From: Anisus vortex
Taxonomy: Eukaryota > Mollusca > Gastropoda > Planorbidae
Reading direction: 5' to 3'
NCBI GenBank assembly: GCA_949126835.1
Contig: OX421500.1
Location: forward strand, 26,106,731 to 26,170,730
DNA length: 64,000 bases
Shown here: piece after piece, positions 54,961-64,000 of the stretch
How the letters are laid out: every line of letters starts with the position of its first letter
How positions within the stretch are numbered: the first letter of the stretch is position 1
Notes under the pieces: model-generated
The model's input: the letters and a program-made list of their open reading frames with translations, nothing else
Database searches by the model: none
What the model was told of the DNA's origin: nothing
Translations under genes and position numbers: made by a program

Positions 54961-55926
54961 GGAAAGAGACTAAGAGACAGTAACAATAGAACCTAAAGAT
55001 GATTTAACTCTTTCTCTCCGGATCGACGATATCAGCGTCGATTTTAAAACGGCCATTTTGACGGATCGACGATGCCAGAGTCGATTTGTTAAAATATGTT
55101 TATTTCGTTAATTTTCAACGCTATTCTTTATCGTTTACTTTTACATAAATCTAGAATGATTTCCCTTTGAATAACATCCGTATTTGTGTTTACATCGTGT
55201 TTTCATTTTTTTTTAATGCATTTTTATGGATTTTTTTTCACCCGTGCAGGGCCGTATGTGGTGGATAGTAATAATAAATTATAAATACGGGCTTTATATT
55301 TCTATTTTAAAAGAAATATTTGTTTTTAGTAGTGAAAAAGAGTATATATTTTAGGAAAACAATGTAGTTAATTATTTTGGGAATTTATTTATTTTGGTGT
55401 GAGCCTTGGAATTTGTGTTATGTAAGACTATGGTGAAAAATATTTTTTTTTAATTTTCGTTTTAAAAAATTATTTTTTAAATGTAAGTAACAAATGATTT
55501 TATATTCTCTGTAAGGAGCTTTTAGTTTCCTTTAATTCAATACCAAATATAATATTGTCTGATTAAAACCAAAAAAGTTTTTAAGATTTGAAGATAGCAA
55601 TAGTGATGGCAAAGAGAAAAAAAAGGATAATTCCGGAGAGAAAGAGTTAACAATATTGGAATTCTGAGCTGATGTTGTATGGACTACATTAACCATTATT
55701 AACCCATCCAGTGCAGAATAAGAGACTAAGAGACAGTAACAATAGAACCTCAGGATGATTTAACAATAATGGAATTCTGAGCTGATTATAAGTTGTATGG
55801 ACTACATTAACCATTATTAACCCATCCAGTGCCAGTAACAATAGAACCTCGAGATGATTTAACAATAATGGAATTCTGAGCTGATTATAAGTTGTATGGA
55901 CTACATTAATCATTATTAACCCATCC
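54961..55926. repeat. About 100-118-bp tandem repeat, 3 units, first one split by a transposon
   Basis: Units contain GAGACAGTAACAATAGAACC, GGAATTCTGAGCTGATTATA and CATTATTAACCCATCCAGTG. The first unit is interrupted at 55008-55646. Confidence 0.85.
55008..55646. mobile_element. piggyBac-like MITE, 639 bp, with clean TTAA duplication
   Basis: It starts CTCTTTCTCTCCGGA and ends TCCGGAGAGAAAGAG, a perfect 15-bp terminal inverted repeat, with TTAA on both sides (55004-55007, 55647-55650). The neighbouring repeat units show the empty site GATTTAACAATAATGG. Near the left end GATCGACGAT and TCGATTTT are repeated. No coding capacity. Confidence 0.75.
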
Positions 55927-56490
55927 AGTGCAGAACCAATTTTCCACTACCCAGTGCACATATACTGGCCATTATTTTACTAATAAATACCCAAGCCCCA
56001 GAGATTATTACCACACTAGACATGACTATACTTACAGTTCCCTATTTAATAATTGGTGAATTTATAAGAAAAAATGACTTATCCTAAATACAATAAACAT
56101 TCTTCCAGAGGCTGTGGTGAAAGTTTATGTCCTTTCTTTTGTGTGTTTTGATAGATTGTAGCCTTGAATGATAGAAATAGACATATAGATATGATGTTAG
56201 GTTTATAACAGTAATATTGGCTGGTGGAAAGATAGACAAGCCTTGGCTAGGGGTGAAAATAAATTGAAATGTATAAAATATATAATCCTAGGCTTACTGG
56301 GAGTAAAATTTGCTAGAGTTGGAAATATGTGTATTTGGATTAAAACCACCAACTTGTAGGATAGAGAAGAGCCATTCAATGACAAGTCAGTGAATTGAAT
56401 GAATTATCTATGGTATAGGCAAGATGAGGGAGTTTTCAAATACCGCTCATTAATCTTTGTTTGTTTGTTTTTTTCTCCATTTTCAAATAG

Positions 56491-56543
56491 AATCATCCAG
56501 CACTTCCAAGTTCTTGAGTAAGATTTTTTCATCCAAACTATGA
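56491..56543 (+). CDS. DGKB-like: Probable alternative C-terminal exon of DGK
   Basis: A pyrimidine-rich tract ending TTCAAATAG precedes an exon that, spliced from 53894 in phase 1, reads KSSSTSKFLSKIFSSKL and ends at TGA (56541-56543). The tail resembles that of exon 23 ([13 protein letters not shown]) in its Ser-Lys-hydrophobic-KIF pattern. An AATAAA at 56643 followed by a T/GT-rich stretch makes a reasonable polyadenylation site. Matching phase, a good acceptor and similar tails support it; no transcript evidence is available here. Confidence 0.55.
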
Positions 56544-56642
56544 TCACATGATGTATAGAGACACTGCACTGACCCATCAAGTTTTTTATCTAAAGGATCC
56601 CATTTGCCTTGACATGTCTGGACAACTCAATCAAACTATTTA

Positions 56643-56648
56643 AATAAA
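56643..56648 (+). terminator. Candidate polyadenylation signal
   Basis: AATAAA lies about 100 nt after the TGA of the alternative last exon and is followed by a run of T and GT-rich sequence, the usual layout of a cleavage and polyadenylation site. In an AT-rich genome this hexamer is common, so the support is mainly positional. Confidence 0.45.
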
Positions 56649-57374
56649 TCTTTTTTTTTGTTTGTTTTTATACCCAATTGTATTTTGTCTCCAAAGCAGC
56701 AAATAATCATCTTGATGTTTTAATTTTTAATCATTATCATCTCTGCAGTCTTTATTTTCACTCTTTCAAAATCATAGACTGAAGACAAATCTCATAAAAA
56801 ATTGCTTTCATTTAAAATGTCAAAATCATCAAAATTCTATAAATAGAGTTTTCATCACTAAAAAGAGAAGGGGAGAAAACTGACAGTTTAAAAAATAAGC
56901 TTTGTCTCCCTTGATGCACCACATTTTGGCTAGCTTTTTTTACCACTTTCTTTTTTTTTTTTGTTTCTAAATGACTATATGCCAGGATTTTTACAGCAAA
57001 ACATTTTTAGAGATATTTAATATATGTACATATTTTATAAAGTATTCCTGAACAAAATATTTATATATTTTAAGTTTTCTACAACACTATTTTTTCCCTC
57101 ATTTTTTTTTTTGCTCATTTGATATTAAAAGTTTTGGCAGCTTATAGTGAAATAGTCAAACTAAAAACTTGACATCAGAATAGTCAGTCGGGCATTGATA
57201 GAAACATTTGTTTGGTCTGTTGTTGACATTAAGTCTCAATTGTATTCAATAGCTTTATCTTCACCGCCAGATGCAAGGTTACAACATCTTTGATATTTGT
57301 ATTTGAAATATTTGGTTTCATAGTTGTAACTAATAAATGAAAACTTGTTTGAGTTTAACAAAAAACAACTACTT

Positions 57375-58760
57375 GTCTGGGTGGAAGTCAGTCAACAGAT
57401 GGCTTATATACAACTTGTTTGGGTGGAAGTCAGTCAACAGATGGCTTATATACAACTTGTCTGGGTGGAAGTCAGTCAACAGATGGCTTATATATAACTT
57501 GTCTGGGTGGAAGTCAGTCAACAGATGGCTTATATACAACTTGTCTGGGTGGAAGTCAGTCAACAGATGGCTTATATACAACTTGTCTGGGTGGAAGTCA
57601 GTCAACAGATGGCTTATATATAACTTGTCTGGGTGGAAGTCAGTCAACAGATGGCTTATATACAACTTGTCTGGGTGGAAGTCAGTCAACAGATGGCTTA
57701 TATACAAGTTGTCTGGGTGGAAGTCAGTCAACAGATGGCTTATATACAACTTGTCTGGGTGGAAGTCAGTCAACAGATGGCTTATATACAACTTGTCTGG
57801 GTGGAAGTCAGTCAACAGATGGCTTATATACAACTTGTCTGGGTGGAAGTCAGTCAACAGATGGCTTATATACAACTTGTCTGGGTGGAAGTCAGTCAAC
57901 AGATGGCTTATATACAACTTGTCTGGGTGGAAGTCAGTCAACAGATGGCTTATATACAACTTGTCTGGGTGGAAGTCAGTCAACAGATGGCTTATATACA
58001 ACTTGTCTGGGTGGAAGTCAGTCAACAGATGGCTTATATACAACTTGTCTGGGTGGAAGTCAGTCAACAGATGGCTTATATACAACTTGTCTGGGTGGAA
58101 GTCAGTCAACAGATGGCTTATATACAACTTGTCTGGGTGGAAGTCAGTCAACAGATGGCTTATATACAACTTGTCTGGGTGGAAGTCAGTCAACAGATGG
58201 CTTATATACAACTTGTCTGGGTGGAAGTCAGTCAACAGATGGCTTATATACAACTTGTCTGGGTGGAAGTCAGTCAACAGATGGCTTATATACAACTTGT
58301 CTGGGTGGAAGTCAGTCAACAGATGGCTTATATACAACTTGTCTGGGTGGAAGTCAGTCAACAGATGGCTTATATACAACTTGTCTGGGTGGAAGTCAGT
58401 CAACAGATGGCTTATATACAACTTGTCTGGGTGGAAGTCAGTCAACAGATGGCTTATATACAACTTGTCTGGGTGGAAGTCAGTCAACAGATGGCTTATA
58501 TACAACTTGTCTGGGTGGAAGTCAGTCAACAGATGGCTTATATACAACTTGTCTGGGTGGAAGTCAGTCAACAGATGGCTTATATACAACTTGTCTGGGT
58601 GGAAGTCAGTCAACAGATGGCTTATATACAACTTGTCTGGGTGGAAGTCAGTCAACAGATGGCTTATATACAACTTGTCTGGGTGGAAGTCAGTCAACAG
58701 ATGGCTTATATACAACTTGTCTGGGTGGAAGTCAGTCAACAGATGGCTTATATACAACTT
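57375..58760. repeat. 42-bp minisatellite, about 33 nearly identical copies
   Basis: Unit CTGGGTGGAAGTCAGTCAAC plus AGATGGCTTATATACAACTTGT. Almost every copy is identical; a few have ATATATAAC or one-base changes near the left edge. The unit has no stop in three + frames and one - frame, so long but meaningless open frames run through. Confidence 0.98.
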
Positions 58761-60044
58761 CTTATACTTCGTTATCATGATCCCAACTCCAGCTTCTACC
58801 CCCACTGTAGTAGTTGACTTATATAGGTCAGTGTTTGTGCGCTAGACCTGTGTATTGATTTCTTCTACCTGCACCAGTTTTTTGTTTTTAGATCTTCCAA
58901 TCAAATTGAATTTAAATGTGAAATTATTTTTTTAGTGTTGTTGTTTCTCTTCAACCTACTGTAAGCTGTATTTTTTGTTTGGCCACAATTGTTCAATGTT
59001 TAGACTTTGGCAGAAAGTTGTTGTTGCTGTGTTTCTTCTTGTTTAAAGTTGACTGGACACTTAGACATGTCTAGACACATAAAACCAATTGACATTTTTA
59101 AAATTAGAAGACAAAACTTGTTGCTGTTAACTTAAGTTACTTTCTAACACTTTTCTTAGATTCATAGGTCAGTGGGAGAGCGATGGGTGAATTGTAGTAG
59201 TTAAACAATTCAAAGTACTAGAATGATATTCTTTTACACCTTAATAGTAAAAGAGGAAACTGGTGATTCTCCTGTTTGGCTACATTGCCATTATGATGTT
59301 GGTGTTGTCCCATAAAGAGAATCAACACATAGATGGTGTTTTAGATGGTGTGTTTTAATTAAGACAATAAGACAATGACCTGCTATATAATCTAATCCAG
59401 GGGAAGTAATCAACTCAAAAGTTCTTGTGAAATGTTAAAACCAATCATTGAGTTTGTATTGTGACCACCCACATAGTTGTTCTTGTTACAGATATTCTAA
59501 ACATACATATTTCTACTTGATTAATACCCTTCTTGCCGTTGAACTAAATTGTGTTGTTGTTTTTTTGTTAGGCTAATTCTTGTGTTGGGGGAAAGAAGTA
59601 TAAAGGTTACATATTTAAACATTGTACATTCAAGAAAACCTGCTTCTAGTTCTTATAGCTATTCTTCTGTAGTTTATGACCAAATGTTTTTACTTGTTTA
59701 ATTATTCTGTAAAGGAATGGTGTGATAGATCAACCCTTTTGTTCATTTCTACCCAAAATTCACTTATAAATTATCCTGGTCTACAACCTGGCATTGTATG
59801 ATCTAATTCTACAGGCCATTGTCACCTGTGTAGGTGTAAGGCTTCATACAAACTGTCCTGACTTCTGGATGGGAAGGACTTTGTTCACTAAACTTATGCT
59901 GGTCATAGGGAGTTGTTTCTGCTATTGTTGTGATATTCTATTTCAGAGAACTCATTGCTGGTTTATACATATATTTTTGTTGATCAATGAGCAACAGATT
60001 AAAACCACCAACTTGTAGGATAGAGAAGAGCCATTCAATGACAA
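58761..60044. other. Unique spacer
   Basis: AT-rich; ends with the 59998-60050 segment duplicated from 56338. No gene or RNA recognised. Confidence 0.5.
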
Positions 60045-60785
60045 GTCAGTGTTAAATGATGGTGTTGATGGACAAGTCAGTGTTAAATGATGGTGTTGAT
60101 GGACAAGTCAGTGTTAAGTGATGATGTTGATGAACAAGTCAGTGTTAAATGATGGTGTTGATGGACAAGTCAGTGTTAAATGATGGTGTTGATGGACAAG
60201 TCAGTGTTAAATGATGGTGTTGATGAACAAGTCAGTGTTAAGTGATGGTGTTGATGGACAAGTCAGTGTTAAATGATGGTGTTGATGGACAAGTCAGTGT
60301 TAAATGATGGTGTTGATGGACAAGTCAGTGTTAAATGATGGTGTTGATGAACAAGTCAGTGTTAAATGATGGTGTTGATGAACAAGTCAGTGTTAAATGA
60401 TGGTGTTGATGGACAAGTCAGTGTTAAGTGATGGTGTTGATGAACAAGTCAGTGTTAAGTGATGGTGTTGATGAACAAGTCAGTGTTAAGTGATGGTGTT
60501 GATGAACAAGTCAGTGTTAAGTGATGGTGTTGATGAACAAGTCAGTGTTAAATGATGGTGTTGATGGACAAGTCAGTGTTAAATGATGGTGTTGATGAAC
60601 AAGTCAGTGTTAAGTGATGGTGTTGTTGAACAAGTCAGTGTTAAGTGATGGTGTTGATGAACAAGTCAGTGTTAAGTGATGGTGTTGATGAACAAGTCAG
60701 TGTTAAGTGATGGTGTTGATGAACAAGTCAGTGTTAAATGATGGTGTTGATGAACAAGTCAGTGTTAAGTGATGGTGTTGATGCA
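60045..60785. repeat. 31-bp minisatellite, about 24 copies
   Basis: Units of GACAAGTCAGTGTTAAATGA plus TGGTGTTGATG, with GAACAAGTC and AAGTGATG variants interspersed. It begins exactly where the duplicated segment ends in GACAAGTCAGTG. Confidence 0.97.
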
Positions 60786-63700
60786 TTAGATCTCAATGTG
60801 CAATGGTACTGTGTCGACAGAACTTTTAACAATTTTAGTTGTGCATTGAATTCAAGTTTTGATAGAGGCAAACTTTCATTTGTTTCATTTTGTTTACAGC
60901 ATAAATATTCTATCCAATGTATTTTTTTTAAACTTGGGCCTGGATGCCTAGATTATATTTTATAAAGAAATATTTATACACACAGGATGTGTATACACAC
61001 AGGATGAGTATGCATGCATCTGTATGTTCGTGTGTGCTTTGTGATATTCTTCTTGTATAGTTTCATCGAATTCTTTTCATAATTTCACCCTGGAGTGATT
61101 AACCTTGTTTTATTTTTTTATTTGTCATTTTTTTTTTTTCTAAGACGACTTATATATGACATATTTTGTAATGCTGTAACGTTTATGCCTGACACAATGT
61201 GTGATAAATTTGTCACCCAGTGAAAGCAGTTGTAGTTGATTGATCAATACCTAATGAACAACCCTGACTACTGTTTCATTAAATATGGGGGTGGAATAAA
61301 AAGAGTCCTCTATGTATTTATATAGATTAGTGAGTTAAAACTGGAAGTGACACCTTTAATATAGTAGTACATTTTTTAATATACAATATTATACAATAGA
61401 TCAACATTGAGCTTCAGTTATTTGTTTCATCCTAAACTTTATAGACTTCATCTAAACATTAGACACAGCCTAAACTGTAGTCATCACCTAAACTTTAGAC
61501 ATCACCTAGACTTTAGATATCACCTAACCAGCAATAATGTTTACAAAGTTCTTTTTTTTTTTTATAAACTTATTTTCTATTGAGCTTTGCCTATGTGAAC
61601 TGTCAACTCTGCTTGCAATACTTTACATTACAGATAAACTTTATAAACTTGCACATATATACTCTATATATGACAAGAACATTCTATCATACACATAAGT
61701 TTGTAAGTGAATGGTTGTTTTGTTCTATTGCAAAATGGTAAATGTCTAAAACCAATCAGTTTGTAGAGTTATACAACATTGACAGATACAAGCAATTCTC
61801 TCTAGATGAACAGGAAAAAAACTTTATTGTATAAGTTAATGGCTGAAATTTGTTTAAAAGTAGACTTAATATTTGCACAATTTTAATTTGTGGTGGGTTT
61901 TTTTTAAATTCCATTCCAACTAAAGCCACTTTATTCTTATTTAGTACTCTCATCCAGGACATTTTTTATTTTTGTGTGCAACCAACAATTTAGAGTTGTG
62001 TTTTCTTTTGCAATAATTACATAATAGTAATAGCTCAGTCAGTTTTGTTACATTGTGAATACATTAGCTGAGAGAAGGTTTAAGTATTGAAAGGTTAATT
62101 CTCTACAATCAACAAGAGTGTACATATTACTGTATAGAAAAACTCACAATATGTTTTTCTTTTTTTACTTTTCACTTTTAGCTTTTCATTTTTTTCAAAA
62201 GATTCTTTGAAGAAAAGAAGAAAAAAATATTCTGGTGTGACTAAAAAAGTTGTGAAAGTTTCACTTGACTACCTGCAGTGTGTGTTCCCTGTGATAATCC
62301 TTGTGCTGTACATTCACTACATTATGTTTGGATGTATAATTTCTCTTGTTTTCATAACAAAACCATTTTGCTTGAATCAAACTGAACAGTTACTGATGAG
62401 ACAAGTGTTTTCATGAGACACAAACAAACGAATGTTTTCTCAGTGACTATCTCTTCTCTCTACTTTCTACTTTCATTTGATTGATTCTCATTTTATACAG
62501 ATAATATTATAAACAATTTTTTAAAATTATTTTCTCAACATATTTGATATTTTTGTATTTGATTCATTCTATTTGTTTCTGTTTTTCAACCATTATCTAC
62601 AACTCTGTCTCTCTGTCTCTCAATGATAGTGTGGCATTACTTACTTAGACTTGTGCTAACACCTTGTACACTATGACTATATATTTAAAGGCCTTGTACT
62701 CTGTATGTCTTCTAGATAAAAAAAACAAACAAGGGCTAGAGAAAAACACTAATAGCTGAACCTTTTATTGTCTTGTTGTGTTAATACCATTTCAAATTGA
62801 ATCAAATTCTGACTATGAGAAAAAAACAGAAATGAAATTTATGATGAGATTCATACTTTTTTTTGTACAACTTTAGAATCCAACATGTAATATCTATACA
62901 ACAAAATAATCAACCAATATGCGTAGGCTATTCTATCCTTTTGTATGGTATCTCTACTGTTTAGATTTTTTTGTCTTGTGTAGTTTTTCATTTTGTTCAG
63001 TCAGTTTCTCGTGCCTTTTATTTATTCCATTGCTGGACTCATTGATTCTTTAAAAAGTTCACCATTGTAGGAATCTACACAACCTCTGTACACTTGTACA
63101 CACTAAATACACAGTGCCACCTTCCTCCTACTTGTTTATATTGTCTCTGGACATTATAACCAGCTAGGGAACATATACAGTAAGAACAAATTCTATACCT
63201 TAACTGCTATAAACAAATGCTATCATAATGTATGTTGACATCTCATTATAAGCTTTACTGTTGTTGGAATGCCTTGAATTTTCATCAGCTTTAAAAACAA
63301 AAAGTTTGTATAATTAAACAATGAAGATGTAGAGAGGTTTATTCCTGAAAGATTTTCACTTGGCTCAAAATTGATACTTGCTGTTGTAGATTGTTTTTTT
63401 TCTCTGTTCCTTTTGAAGTTGGCATGTTGTTGTCTAACATTTTTATCTCAAGCTTTTGTACTAAAACATATATACATTATTAATGTGAACAAATTGAGAA
63501 GTTGACAATGCTTGCAGTTCTTATTGCTATTTATTACAATTCAATATTAAATCGACTCATATCTTAAGGTCATCATATGGATTTTTATATTTAGATTATT
63601 TTTGTTTTTGAGTTAAAAAATTGTGTAAATAAAATGTATAGGTTGACAACAATTCTATGTATTCTTCTAACCTACCTGCCTTTCAGCTTACACTCAAACA

Positions 63701-64000
63701 ATTGTATTTCTCTCTCTCTCTCTCTCTCTCTTTATATCTTCATGTAATCATTTATTTGTTGTATGCTACAAATAGCTTTCTCAATATTTCCTGTTCAGCT
63801 TGGCGTTGGTTTCTCTCTCTCTCTCTCTCTCTATACTGTTTGTTTTTATTTCAATGAGAAGTTTGAAAATCTTATTGCCTTGTGGCCAGAGAGAGTGTAT
63901 AGCCAGACTTCACAAGCCAATTCTAAAATAAACTTTATTTCTCTTTTGGCCAACATGCTCAGCTCCTAACTAATGGTTTAAAAAAAAATTCACTTAGTAT
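60786..64000. other. AT-rich downstream sequence without a supported gene
   Basis: Contains a short degenerate repeat of CACCTAAACTTTAGACAT type at 61437-61525 and two CT microsatellites at about 63708-63731 and 63810-63832. I found no exon with protein similarity that I recognise. Confidence 0.5.

Larger units (their letters stand above)
55927..57374. other. Downstream region with the alternative exon and duplicated segments
   Basis: Holds the candidate last exon at 56491, a segment at 56338-56393 recurring at 59998, and a segment at 56688-56848 recurring at 54707. Otherwise AT-rich. Confidence 0.6.

Noticed and set aside
57337..58845. Four overlapping open frames of 390-500 codons
   Set aside because: All arise from the 42-bp period. 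Codon pattern is the same in all frames and there is no non-repeat protein part.
62207..62416. 69-codon frame with a hydrophobic stretch as a small membrane protein
   Set aside because: Short, AT-rich, no similarity recognised, and hydrophobic frames arise easily in T-rich DNA.

Overview
This is an animal nuclear genome window. It is AT-rich, has GT-AG introns, and carries one gene split into many short exons spread over about 54 kb. Between the exons lie minisatellites, tRNA-derived SINEs and DNA transposons. The general look (dispersed tRNA-type SINEs, very many intronic minisatellites) suggests a mollusc, perhaps a heterobranch gastropod. That placement is an impression and rests on no diagnostic sequence.

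The only protein-coding gene I can support is on the + strand: a type I diacylglycerol kinase (the DGK alpha/beta/gamma class). I traced 23 coding exons from 2693 to a TAA at 53932, with the reading frame kept across every junction. They encode about 909 residues: the recoverin-homology region, a long Ser/His-rich linker, two EF hands, two C1 domains, the catalytic domain and the accessory domain. The first coding exon(s) lie upstream of the window. The enzyme phosphorylates diacylglycerol to phosphatidic acid, and the EF hands make calcium control likely.

Layout: 1-2340 is a 36-bp minisatellite running off the left edge. 2693-6521 holds the recoverin-homology exons, with a Helitron-like element between them. 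6522-15650 is a large intron with five minisatellites and a piggyBac-like insertion. 15651-20354 holds the linker and EF-hand exons with 70-bp and 36-bp arrays. 20355-26468 is an intron with a 71-bp array split by a 2.7-kb hAT-like element. 26469-28931 holds the C1 exons. 28932-42319 is the largest intron, with a P-element-like insertion, a small CAGGG-ended element, a 41-bp higher-order array and a 60-copy 61-bp array. 42320-53932 holds the catalytic and accessory exons, a 1.7-kb hAT element and another piggyBac-like element. 53933-64000 holds repeats and probably an alternative last exon.

The most unusual feature is that three tandem arrays contain splice junctions of this gene. A 61-bp unit repeats the 3' splice site and first 14 nt of exon 12 about 60 times. 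A 90-bp unit repeats the end and 5' splice site of exon 16 six times in an open frame. An 83-bp unit repeats the 3' splice site and start of the last exon three times. Tandem arrays make up roughly one third of the window (my estimate). Copy-number variation in them could change DGK splicing.
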